Positions 8,712 to 16,833 of a stretch of DNA of 64,000 nt are shown piece by piece. The stretch is from Cupriavidus basilensis. Its GTDB lineage: Bacteria; Pseudomonadota; Gammaproteobacteria; Burkholderiales; Burkholderiaceae. Where the stretch lies: positions 3,534,001 through 3,598,000 of the forward strand of contig NZ_CP062803.1 in the NCBI RefSeq assembly GCF_008801925.2, in the 5' to 3' direction. The translations under genes were made by a program, and so were the position numbers. Position 1 is the first letter of the stretch; each line of letters begins with the position of its first letter. A model generated the notes under the pieces. That model saw nothing but the letters and a program-made list of their open reading frames with translations, searched no databases and was not told the DNA's origin.

Positions 8712-9863
8712 ATGACAGAGCAAGCCACCATCCACTGGACCGAAAACGGCGAAGAACGCAGCGCAAACTGGCAATCCGAAGCCGGCATGCCCCCGCCCAA
8801 GCGCGTCGTCATCGCTGACGACACCACCACCGGCGACACCGCCTACCGCCTCGCCTGCGAAGGCACCGCCATGCTCTGGCGCGGCGACTTCCAGAACGCC
8901 CGCCAGCTGCTCCAGGCCCTGGCCCGCCGCGCCGACAAGCCCAAGAAGGCAGCCAAGGCAGCCAAGGTGCCCAAGGCCAAGCCCACCCCCACCGAAGCCT
9001 TCCACCTGCACCGCCAGGCCCAGTCCCAGCGCGCCCGCACGCTCTCCATGCTGCTGCTGCCCTTTGACGCCGACCACCTCGTGCCCCTGCGCCGCTCCCC
9101 CGATGTGCGCGAAGCCTGCCTCGAAGCCTACGGCGAGGTCGACGCCCCCTACGTGGCATCCATGCGCGAACTCCTCGGCCTGATCGGCGCCCACGAGTGG
9201 CGTAAAAAAGGCGTGGAGATCCCCGCCCTGGCCGAACGCATCCACCCCTACTACGGCGTGTTCTCCCCCGTGCGCGGCGAATACATCGACCTGGTGGCCA
9301 AGGCCCAGCTACCCGCCGGCGCCCTCAACCTCGCCTTCGACATCGGCACCGGCACCGGCGTGCTGGCCGCCCTGCTAGCCCAGCGCGGCGTCAAACGCGT
9401 GATCGCCACCGACATGGACCCGCGCGCACTCGCCTGCGCCAGCGACAACATCCACCGCCTGAAGGCCGCCGCCCAGGTCGAAGTGGTGGAAGCCGACCTC
9501 TTCCCCGAAGGCCGCGCCCCGCTGGTGGTGTGCAACCCGCCGTGGGTACCGGCACGCCCCAACTCGCCGATTGAACGCGCGGTGTATGACCCGGACTGCC
9601 AGATGCTGAAGGGCTTCATCGCCGGTCTGGCCGATCACCTGGAACCCAAGGGCGAAGGCTGGCTGCTGCTGTCGGACCTGGCTGAACACCTGGGCCTGCG
9701 CACGCGGGACCAGTTGCTGGGCTGGATCGATGCAGCCGGGCTGAAGGTGCTGGGGCGGCTGGAAGTCAAGCCCAACCACCCGAAGGCTGCGGACATGACC
9801 GACCCGCTGCACGCCGCGCGTGCGGCAGAGGTGACTTCGTTGTGGCGCTTGGGTATCAAGTAA
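8712..9863 (+). CDS. Class I SAM-dependent methyltransferase
   Basis: A 383-aa protein. A Rossmann SAM-binding motif, FDIGTGTGVLAALLA, lies near residues 208-222, and NPPW, the substrate-amide or base-binding motif of HemK/PrmC-like and N6-adenine-like enzymes, lies near residue 275. So an amino-group methyltransferase (protein glutamine or nucleic acid) is the best guess. The N-terminal 200 residues are extra to the usual domain and include a Lys/Ala stretch (about residues 76-95). ATG 8712 (MTEQATIHW) is chosen because similarity to an acidic soluble N-terminus begins there; the frame is open to 8631. Confidence 0.75.
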   Translation: MTEQATIHWTENGEERSANWQSEAGMPPPKRVVIADDTTTGDTAYRLACEGTAMLWRGDFQNARQLLQALARRADKPKKAAKAAKVPKAKPTPTEAFHLHRQAQSQRARTLSMLLLPFDADHLVPLRRSPDVREACLEAYGEVDAPYVASMRELLGLIGAHEWRKKGVEIPALAERIHPYYGVFSPVRGEYIDLVAKAQLPAGALNLAFDIGTGTGVLAALLAQRGVKRVIATDMDPRALACASDNIHRLKAAAQVEVVEADLFPEGRAPLVVCNPPWVPARPNSPIERAVYDPDCQMLKGFIAGLADHLEPKGEGWLLLSDLAEHLGLRTRDQLLGWIDAAGLKVLGRLEVKPNHPKAADMTDPLHAARAAEVTSLWRLGIK

Positions 9864-9943
9864 GCTGTAGTTGATGGACCGGGCGGCGCTCGTCGCCTTG
9901 GTCTGAAGACAGCCAGAGCCTCCCACCCTGCGCTCTGTTGTCT

Positions 9944-9970
9944 CCCCTCTCCCGCCCTGCGGGAGAGGGG
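9944..9970. repeat. GC-rich hairpin, likely dispersed repeat or terminator
   Basis: A perfect 12-bp inverted repeat (9944-9955 with 9959-9970) and a 3-base loop, lying 80 bases after the methyltransferase stop. The pyrimidine/purine-rich stem and tight loop resemble the REP-like hairpins scattered in beta- and gammaproteobacterial genomes; it could also help end transcription. Confidence 0.55.
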
Positions 9971-10345
9971 CGGGGGAGAGGGCGGGAGCCAGCAAGAGCG
10001 ACACCCATCCAACCTGCGAAGGCCCCTCCCCGGCCCCTCCACACGACGCGCACTCAAAACGCGATAGGCGGATCAAAGGCATCGATCTCCGTCACCCAGC
10101 CCTCCCTCTCCCTACATCGGACGCGTGAAGCCGGCATCGCCTTCGCAGCCTGCTGGACAAGCACGCACCTTTCCCCCGGCAGGGGGTATCCGATGGATGG
10201 TCGCTCCGGAAGCATCATGTCTTCCATTGCGCCCTAGAGTTGCGCGTAGATGTAGATCATCCCCTTATCACCTGGCTGATACCCGGCGCGCTCGCCTAAA
10301 GAAGTCTCTGAGGCGTATAAATCGACCGGCACTATCATGCGCGCC
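9971..10345. other. Intergenic stretch, no gene seen
   Basis: Between the methyltransferase and the end of the T6SS island. Short frames here have no recognisable domain and no good ribosome site. It may hold the end of a transcript from either side. Confidence 0.5.
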
Positions 10346-11245
10346 TCAAAATGTTTCGCCATTCAACCTGATGCCAAGTACACAGGATGACGCTTGTTCG
10401 ACTAGATACCTGCCGTCGATCCGATGCACAACATGAACGGTCGCAGGGGCATGTCTACGGTAGTGCAGAATCGTCAGTATCAGACCTGCCAGCAAAACGA
10501 ATTCCAAGGAAAACAAGACCGCCGCATCGCGGTGAATCGTTGGGCTCGGTAACCCAGGGGCTAGCAGCCTTAGCTGAAATAGCACCCACACGAGGGGCAA
10601 TGCAATGGCGTTGAAGACGCCAACTGCAACAGGCAGGCTGCGAGGAATGCGCCAGGCGAATCCTGCCGCGCCCAACGCCAACCCGATGATTAGCAGGCAC
10701 CCCAAGGCAAAGGGCTTCGACACAGCCAGCCACGCCGGCAGAAACCAGCCTAGCAGCAGGCCGAGCGCCAGCATGCTCCCGGCAAGCAAAGCAAGGCGCA
10801 AGGTCTTGCGTTCATCGAGACGTGCGCGCAGCTTGGCCGCCCAGGATTGCACAGGTGTCGATATCAGCTTTACGTGGTTGTCTGCGCTGATCTCCAGCGT
10901 GATCCATTTTGCTTCGAACGCCACGATTTTCCCATGCGCATTGACGGCGTATTGGGCACGGCTGCCATCGTGAAAGTGAATGTCATGCGAAACCATGCCG
11001 GCCACACCCGTCATGTCGTGTTCAATGACCTGGGCCGGGTCACCGATGTCAATGCTCGCCACGCGGTCCAAACGCAGCGTCACCGGCTCGGTGGGATAGG
11101 CAACCCCCATCACGCCGGCACTCACGATGCCATAGAGACCGCCGTCTGCACGCAGCATGACTCGCTTCGCAACCTTGGCGGCGATCATTCCCGTCTCCAT
11201 ATCAGCCAGTTCAGGGGACCAGGACAGGCAGGAAAAATCGCGCAT
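10346..11245 (-). CDS. Four-helix membrane protein of the T6SS island
   Basis: A 299-aa protein I do not recognise. The first 150 residues are soluble and beta-rich with several His/Asp (HDMTGVAGMVSHDIHFHDGS). Four hydrophobic helices follow (LALLAGSMLALGLLLGWFL, FALGCLLIIGLALGAAGF, VGVFNAIALPLVWVLF and FSLEFVLLAGLILTIL), then a short tail. Start 11245 (MRDFSCLS) lies 4 bases after the PAAR stop, so it is coupled to that gene. Being last in a VgrG/PAAR/TssL operon it might be an immunity or accessory membrane protein; that is inference. Confidence 0.6.
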   Translation of the reverse strand: MRDFSCLSWSPELADMETGMIAAKVAKRVMLRADGGLYGIVSAGVMGVAYPTEPVTLRLDRVASIDIGDPAQVIEHDMTGVAGMVSHDIHFHDGSRAQYAVNAHGKIVAFEAKWITLEISADNHVKLISTPVQSWAAKLRARLDERKTLRLALLAGSMLALGLLLGWFLPAWLAVSKPFALGCLLIIGLALGAAGFAWRIPRSLPVAVGVFNAIALPLVWVLFQLRLLAPGLPSPTIHRDAAVLFSLEFVLLAGLILTILHYRRHAPATVHVVHRIDGRYLVEQASSCVLGIRLNGETF

Positions 11246-11249
11246 CTGA

Positions 11250-11531
11250 CTATGCCCCCACACTCGTGTCGGTGTTCGCAATCAATTGGCAGCCACACTC
11301 TGAGCGGTCCCCCTCGCATGCCACGACGCCGCCTTCGACCGTTAGCCCGGAGCTCGCCTCCACGATCTTGTTAGTGCCGTGCGGCCGGCCATCCGGGTAG
11401 CCGAGCGGGCACCTGACGAGGTCACCCAGGCGCGCCAATGGCTGGCCGTCCAGAAAATCGCTGGCGGACCCACGGATGACTTCGCCGCCATGCGCGGTCT
11501 TATCGCTTTTCTTGATGCATTTCTTTGGCAT
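11250..11531 (-). CDS. PAAR-domain protein
   Basis: A 93-aa PAAR-like spike-tip protein: the ARLGDLVRCPLGYPDGRPHGTN stretch with later His/Cys residues (VVACEGDRSECGCQLI) fits the zinc-binding conical tip that caps VgrG trimers in T6SS. It lies 17 bases after the TssL stop and immediately before the membrane protein. The basic N-terminus (MPKKCIKKSDKTAHGG) and Cys-rich end suggest metal coordination by Cys as well as His. Confidence 0.8.
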   Translation of the reverse strand: MPKKCIKKSDKTAHGGEVIRGSASDFLDGQPLARLGDLVRCPLGYPDGRPHGTNKIVEASSGLTVEGGVVACEGDRSECGCQLIANTDTSVGA

Positions 11532-11548
11532 TTGGATTGGCTTTGCGA

Positions 11549-12784
11549 CTATTGGGTCACCACCACTTCGACACGCCGGTTTGCAGCGCGACCAGCGATG
11601 GTCTTGTTATCGCCAACGGGTTCGCTATCGCCCTTGCCAATCGCTTCGAGCCGGCCCTTGGCGACCCCTTGACTTGCAAGACACTCACTGACGACGGCAG
11701 CGCGTTCTTCGGATAACGCCTGATTGGACGGAAAGCGCACGCTCTTGATGGGCTGGTTGTCGCTGTGGCCGATCACTTGCACCTTGCCTTGCACCTTGTT
11801 GATTTCTCTGGCCACCTTGTTGAGCGCTGGCAACAGTCGCTTGTTCACATCAGCCTGACCGGCACGGAACATGTCATCGCCCCGGAATACCACGGTGGTG
11901 TCCCGGTCGTTGTCATGGACCGCCACCACGCCGCGTGCGATCTCATCCTTGAGCAATTCGGCCAGATGCAGCGCCTGGGGCAGCGGTGGCGGCGTCATCC
12001 TGCCAATGGCCTCGATCTGCCGCACCAATTCATTCTGCCTGCGCAGCAAATCGTATTTCATCCAAGCGAACAACCCCAAGGCAACTAGGGCAAGCACCGA
12101 AACCGTCGCCCACGGCGACAAACTGTACAGATGGCGAAAGCGCCCCGGCGGCGCGGGTTCAATGTGCGGCGACAGTTCGTTGGGGACGGGGCCGTAGTGC
12201 TTCAGCAGCAAGTCGTACAAGCGCTGCCGAATCGTGTAATGCTGCCGGTCTCCGTCGGTCATCCCGCGATAACGCCCCATGAATCCCAGGGACATCAAAT
12301 GGTAGATCAGTTGGATGACCGCAATATGCTCGTGGGGCGATTCCACCAGGCGGCCCAGCACTTGATATACCTTCTCGCCGCCCTGATTGTCCTGGTGGTG
12401 TTGAACCAGCAGACTGTGGTTGGCCCACCGGCCCTGTCCCCATTCGTGCTGCAAGGCTACGTCGTCCAGCGCCGTGCAGATGGCATAGTGCGAGGCAATG
12501 ACATGTTCGCGCTTGACGTTGGCGCGCTCGACCAGTGCCTTGAATGTGTCTAGCTCTTGGTTGATCAACGCGCGCAGACGTTCCGTTTCCGCCGGCGCCA
12601 TGCGCTCCGGTAGGTCGCACAGACAACGAACCAAGCGCCGTGCTGCCTCCAATATTGGATTCTGGGCACGCTGCACATCGGCGAAACGCTGCTCAAAAAT
12701 TCGCGTCGGCTGCGAATCGTTACCGGCTGCTGGTTTGTTGTCCGGCTCGGGCGAGGGGATGCCTTGCGGGTCCATGTCGGCCAT
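11549..12784 (-). CDS. tssL: T6SS TssL (DotU) with C-terminal OmpA domain
   Basis: A 411-aa inner-membrane component of the T6SS trans-envelope complex. The DotU cytoplasmic domain covers about residues 30-215 (NPILEAARRLVRCLCDLP, YAICTALDDVALQHEWGQ, YHLMSLGFMGRYRGM). A single transmembrane helix follows (WATVSVLALVALGLFAWM), then a periplasmic OmpA/MotB peptidoglycan-binding domain (IGHSDNQP, SNQALSEERAAVV, GRAANRRVEVVV). It starts 5 bases after the upstream duplicated gene, with only a weak ribosome site, so translational coupling is likely. It is an orphan copy: no other structural tss genes are in the window. Confidence 0.92.
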   Translation of the reverse strand: MADMDPQGIPSPEPDNKPAAGNDSQPTRIFEQRFADVQRAQNPILEAARRLVRCLCDLPERMAPAETERLRALINQELDTFKALVERANVKREHVIASHYAICTALDDVALQHEWGQGRWANHSLLVQHHQDNQGGEKVYQVLGRLVESPHEHIAVIQLIYHLMSLGFMGRYRGMTDGDRQHYTIRQRLYDLLLKHYGPVPNELSPHIEPAPPGRFRHLYSLSPWATVSVLALVALGLFAWMKYDLLRRQNELVRQIEAIGRMTPPPLPQALHLAELLKDEIARGVVAVHDNDRDTTVVFRGDDMFRAGQADVNKRLLPALNKVAREINKVQGKVQVIGHSDNQPIKSVRFPSNQALSEERAAVVSECLASQGVAKGRLEAIGKGDSEPVGDNKTIAGRAANRRVEVVVTQ

Positions 12785-13764
12785 CTTGCTTAGACTCCGT
12801 TCGTGACCGGATGGGGCTCATCGGTCACCGTGTAACCCAAGTCGCGCAGCTTCTGCTTGACCAGCTCGCGCTGCTCCTTGGAATAAGTCACGTCGTCCTC
12901 GATCTTGAACGGCACGTCGATGTTCAGCGTCTTGACAAGGATGTTCAGCGCGTAGTCGCGGGCGCGTAGATAGCGCAGTTCTTCGGGCGTCATGGCCGAT
13001 TCACTGCCATCCGCGTTATAGCGGCGCAGTCCGATATCCTTGATCGGCATGGGGTCGTTCAGCACGGGAATCAGCACCGGCACAAATTTCGGTGTGCGCC
13101 ATGCGCGGAACTGATAGAAGATCATGAGTGGGTCCCTTTTCCCGTCACGGTCATCCGCACCCAGCGCACGCGTCATCAGCTCCATACTGCCGGGGTCGTC
13201 CAGCAGCGCGAGGCCGAAGACCGCGCCGACGCGCACCCCGTAGTTTTTTGCCGCTAGATAGGGCTTCAGATCGGTGATGCGCTGCTCCGGTGGCACGGGC
13301 ATCTGCGCCATTGTGAGCAGAAGGTTCTTGTTTTCCTCCTCCTTTGGAGGTTGGAGCTTCGCTTTGAGAATCGGGTAGACCTCGGCACGGGGGTTCTCGA
13401 TCAAGCCAAATACACTGTTGTCTCTACCGCCCTCTCCCAGCCCGTGCGCCAACAAAAGAGCTGATTCCAGCGTAGGCACCTTTCGCAGAAAGCTATAGGC
13501 AATGTCTCTCGTGGTGCTGCTTGTGTTTGGGTCATCCGCGATAGCGCGGATTTCCGGCACGATCGCATTCTGTTGCCGGCGAACATAGGCATAAGCTTCA
13601 TCCCACTGCCGGTGGTTGATCATTTGTGCCAGGCGAGGCATATTCGGTTGCTCCTGTATGACTTGATCTTGCGCAGCCCATGTTTGTGGCAATGCAATGG
13701 TGCTGGCAAGCAGCAGACTCAGGCAAAAACGCCTTGCCCAGCGTTGTCGGACGGTGGTGCCCAT
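12701..13764. repeat. Tandem duplication, left copy
   Basis: This segment and 13825-14888 share the same order: start of tssL, 5-base gap, end to start of the exported partner gene. Matching points are offset by exactly 1124 bases (for example the start codons at 13764 and 14888, and the tssL starts at 12784 and 13908). The copies are separated by 60 unique bases. Similarity stops at the partner gene's start codon. Confidence 0.9.
12790..13764 (-). CDS. Exported partner protein, duplicate copy B (candidate immunity)
   Basis: About 324 aa from ATG 13764 (MGTTVRQRW), with a clear Sec signal peptide (ARRFCLSLLLASTIALPQTWAAQ) and a helical, HEAT-like mature part. It is a paralogue of the next gene upstream, and the last 125 residues differ at only a few positions. 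The frame is open in phase from 13908, where it begins with a 28-residue copy of the TssL N-terminus followed by 20 unique residues. The native ribosome site of the other copy is absent here, so translation may begin at 13908 or be coupled. Export plus position after a metalloprotease effector suggests a periplasmic immunity protein (inference). Confidence 0.7.
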   Translation of the reverse strand: MGTTVRQRWARRFCLSLLLASTIALPQTWAAQDQVIQEQPNMPRLAQMINHRQWDEAYAYVRRQQNAIVPEIRAIADDPNTSSTTRDIAYSFLRKVPTLESALLLAHGLGEGGRDNSVFGLIENPRAEVYPILKAKLQPPKEEENKNLLLTMAQMPVPPEQRITDLKPYLAAKNYGVRVGAVFGLALLDDPGSMELMTRALGADDRDGKRDPLMIFYQFRAWRTPKFVPVLIPVLNDPMPIKDIGLRRYNADGSESAMTPEELRYLRARDYALNILVKTLNIDVPFKIEDDVTYSKEQRELVKQKLRDLGYTVTDEPHPVTNGV

Positions 13765-13824
13765 ACGCTGATCAAGAGTTCGCGGCGGCAGAATCCAGCG
13801 AGGCGTCGGCTTGACGCCTTCGGC

Positions 13825-14888
13825 TCGCGTCGGCTGCGAATCGTTACCGGCTGCTGGTCTGTTGCCCGGCTCGGGCGATGGGATGCCTTGCGGGTCCATG
13901 TCGGCCATCTTGCTTAGACTCCGTCCGTGACCGGATGGGGCTCATCGGTCACCGTGTAGCCCAAGTCACGCAGCTTCTGCTTGACCAGTTCGCGTTGCTC
14001 CTTGGAATAAGTCACGTCGTCCTCGATCTTGAACGGCACGTCGATGTTCAGCGTCTTGACAAGGATGTTCAGCGCGTAGTCGCGGGCGCGTAGATAGCGC
14101 AGATCTTCGGGCGTCATGGCCGATTCGCTGCCATCCTCGTTATAGCGGCGCAGTCCGATATCCTTGATCGGCATGGGGTCATTCAGCACGGGAATCAGCA
14201 CCGGCACAAATTTCGGCGTGCGCCATGCGCGGAACTGATAGAAGATCATGAGTGGGTCCCTTTTCCCGTCACGGTCACCCGCACCCAGCGCACGCGTCAT
14301 CAGTTCCATACTGCCGGGGTCCTCCAGCAGCGCGAGGCCGAAGACCGCGCCGACGCGCACCCCGTAGTTTCTTGCCGCTAGATAGGGTTTCAGATCGGCG
14401 ATGCGCTGCTCCGGTGGCACGGGGATTTGCGCCATCGTGAGCAGGAGATCCCTGTCGCCTTCTTTTGCAGGTGGTCGCATCTGCCCCTTCAGAATTGGGT
14501 AAACCTCGGAACGAGGGTTCTCGATCAGGCCAAGTACGCTTGCCTGACCGCCTCCTTGACTAAAGCCTTGCGCCAATAGCGTTGCCGATTCAAGCGTTGG
14601 AACTTTCCGCAGAAAGCCGTAGGCAATTTCCATTGTGGTACTACTCGTTCTTGGATCGCTCACGATAGCGCGGACTTCCGGCACGATGGCATTCTGTTGC
14701 AGGCGAACATAGGCGTAAGCGTCATCCCACTGCTCGTGGTCGATCATTTTTGCCAGGCTAGGCATATTCGTTTTCTCCTGTATGACTTGATCTTGCGCAG
14801 CACACACCTGTGGTACCGCTACGCTGCAGGTGAGTAGCAGGCTCAGGCAAAAACGCCTTGCCCAGCGTTGTCGGACGGTGGTGACCAT
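13825..14888. repeat. Tandem duplication, right copy
   Basis: Second copy of the 1.06-kb unit. It contains the intact first partner gene and, at its left end (13825-13908), the first 28 codons of tssL cut off by the duplication junction. These codons remain in frame with the downstream partner gene. Confidence 0.9.
13914..14888 (-). CDS. Exported partner protein, copy C (candidate immunity)
   Basis: A 324-aa protein with a signal peptide (FCLSLLLTCSVAVPQVCAAQ) and repeated helical stretches (AYVRLQQNAIVPEVRAIV, YLAARNYGVRVGAVFGLALL) like HEAT repeats. It starts inside the end of the metalloprotease gene (46-base overlap, different frame), with GGAGAAG upstream. The tight overlap with the presumed toxin gene is typical of effector-immunity pairs. 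No catalytic motif is seen. Its N-terminal half has drifted from copy B much more than its C-terminal part. Confidence 0.72.
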   Translation of the reverse strand: MVTTVRQRWARRFCLSLLLTCSVAVPQVCAAQDQVIQEKTNMPSLAKMIDHEQWDDAYAYVRLQQNAIVPEVRAIVSDPRTSSTTMEIAYGFLRKVPTLESATLLAQGFSQGGGQASVLGLIENPRSEVYPILKGQMRPPAKEGDRDLLLTMAQIPVPPEQRIADLKPYLAARNYGVRVGAVFGLALLEDPGSMELMTRALGAGDRDGKRDPLMIFYQFRAWRTPKFVPVLIPVLNDPMPIKDIGLRRYNEDGSESAMTPEDLRYLRARDYALNILVKTLNIDVPFKIEDDVTYSKEQRELVKQKLRDLGYTVTDEPHPVTDGV

Positions 14889-16825
14889 GCCGCTTTCTTC
14901 TCCGTTGACGATTCAGACTTGTTGAGTAGTGCGATCCCGCGTGCCGTGACAATCTCGGAGTACTTCGAAGAGGACACGACCTTCGGCACCGTCTTGCAGC
15001 ACAGCATCTTGCCGCCCACATGCCAGCCATTGCCAACATCTTGTTGCCGTCCTCGTTGCCGGGTATTGGCGTCCAGTGGACCGATGCCGTTCAAACCGGT
15101 ATAGACATACATCAGCATCCGGCGGGACCAGAAATCCTCCAGGTTGTGGCGTTCTTCCCTGCCTTGAATTTGCACGTGAACATCGTCCCCCTTGGGGTTA
15201 TGCGTTGCGGGGTGCCATAGTCCGAGAAAATGTCCGATCTCGTGGGCGAACGTCTGGATGAGCTGATCCTGGCTGGAAGGCTGGCCGCCATGCATCTGCT
15301 CGGCGGCCACCAGGGCGGTATTGCAAAGCCCCCAGCCAATGCCACTACCGATTGTGGATTCCACCACATACATGTTCAGATGCCTCGCCTTGCGACTCAG
15401 ACTGGTCACCGCGGGGAACTCGTTCACCGCAGGTTGCCCGTTTTTGGCAGGCTTGACGGTCATCGCCCCTGCCTTCGTCAAGTCGATGGTGTCATTCAGC
15501 CATTGCTCGACCTCAAAGCGAATCCCCGCTGCCCGCCAGATGTCATTGATCTTGTTGAAGATGGGTTCGAGCTTTGGACGCTGAAGCGACGGAGGAACCC
15601 GTGGAATCTCCGGCCTGCCGGCCTGCCCAATAGACACAAAATGCACCGCCACAGCAACGTTGATGGGGTCGTAGACCTGCACAGCCAGGGTGTGCAGTAG
15701 TGGCCCAGTGGAACTGCCGAAGCGCACTTCAATACTGGCCGTTCGTGGAGATGCTTCTTCTCCGCCACGTACCCCTGACAGTTCAATCAAGTCACCCGTC
15801 ACATGACTGATCTTGACCGCGCTCTCATCCGTACTGACGAAGCTCAGCGGCACGCTCGCCCCGACATGCAGGCGCAGCAGCAACAGGTCAATTCTCTGTC
15901 CAGCCATCAGGCTAACGATGGGCCCGTCATGCTCCCGGTAGCCGCGCTCGTCCAGTTCGGGCCTGCCCGGATGAAAGGTGGTCGATTCGTTGTACCGCAC
16001 GAAACGCACCGGTACAAACCGGTGTCCATCGTAGATTTCGCGTGCCAGCGGTTTTGGCGACGGCCCCGGCGTGGCAGATCCGACTGTGCCTTTGTCTTTC
16101 GGTCGTGTCGGAGGCGGGACGGTACATGGCTCCATGGTGCCCGGAGGGGCGCTGCCGCCGCGCGCTGCCAGCTTGGCGACGAAGTCGGGGTGAAACTGCT
16201 TGACGCTCGAGCCAGTGAGATCGCGGTGAAAGCCAAACGCCTGCGATGGATCGATCTTGCTGCCAGCGAGTTCGTGCCGCTCAATTTCGCCATTGGGCTC
16301 GATGCCGCTGTCCACCTGAAAACGCAGGATCGCGTCCTCGATTTCGATGTGGTCCAACTTGTCATCGGGAATCTGCGACACAGCCACTTGCCCGGGCCGT
16401 ACGGACCGATAAGGCTTGTCGTAGTAACCCAGCACCATCAGGCGACGCTTGGCACCCTGGATGCCCATCGTCGTTGTGCTGTCGGTCTTCTCGTCATCGC
16501 TGTAGTCACGCGCGGTCAACTGGATCAGCGTGCCAAGAATCTCCAGTTCGCCTGTGATGCCAGGTTGCAGGCCCGGCAAGAGAATCTTGCCGTTGGCCTC
16601 CGTCGTGCCTTCGCTATCCGTTTGTCCAGGGATGCGCAGTTTGTAGCTGAGGCCGGCCAGCCCGCGCTCGGCTTCAGTCCGGGAGATACCCGGGAACAGC
16701 TGGAAATAGATGCGCAATGGGCGCAGCGGTATCGCCACCTTGCACACCGCGCCGCCCGGCTTGAGGGTCAATTCCGGATACGATGCAGGCGGCTTTTGCG
16801 AAGGATGTGTGGAATGGGTTGCCAT
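14843..16825 (-). CDS. Putative T6SS metalloprotease effector (metzincin)
   Basis: A 660-aa protein just after vgrG. The zinc motif HEIGHFLGLWH (HExxHxxGxxH, residues about 528-538) marks it as a metzincin; the zinc ligands would be H528, H532 and H538, with catalytic E529. The N-terminal third contains a segment like a peptidoglycan-binding domain (GAKRRLMVLGYYDKPY to ILRFQVDSGIEPNGE, about residues 120-190), and a beta-rich central region follows. No signal peptide is present, as expected for cargo loaded on VgrG. It starts 8 bases after the vgrG stop. The target is unknown: a periplasmic or host protein is inferred. Confidence 0.78.
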   Translation of the reverse strand: MATHSTHPSQKPPASYPELTLKPGGAVCKVAIPLRPLRIYFQLFPGISRTEAERGLAGLSYKLRIPGQTDSEGTTEANGKILLPGLQPGITGELEILGTLIQLTARDYSDDEKTDSTTTMGIQGAKRRLMVLGYYDKPYRSVRPGQVAVSQIPDDKLDHIEIEDAILRFQVDSGIEPNGEIERHELAGSKIDPSQAFGFHRDLTGSSVKQFHPDFVAKLAARGGSAPPGTMEPCTVPPPTRPKDKGTVGSATPGPSPKPLAREIYDGHRFVPVRFVRYNESTTFHPGRPELDERGYREHDGPIVSLMAGQRIDLLLLRLHVGASVPLSFVSTDESAVKISHVTGDLIELSGVRGGEEASPRTASIEVRFGSSTGPLLHTLAVQVYDPINVAVAVHFVSIGQAGRPEIPRVPPSLQRPKLEPIFNKINDIWRAAGIRFEVEQWLNDTIDLTKAGAMTVKPAKNGQPAVNEFPAVTSLSRKARHLNMYVVESTIGSGIGWGLCNTALVAAEQMHGGQPSSQDQLIQTFAHEIGHFLGLWHPATHNPKGDDVHVQIQGREERHNLEDFWSRRMLMYVYTGLNGIGPLDANTRQRGRQQDVGNGWHVGGKMLCCKTVPKVVSSSKYSEIVTARGIALLNKSESSTEKKAAWSPPSDNAGQGVFA

Positions 16826-16833
16826 AAGCGGTC

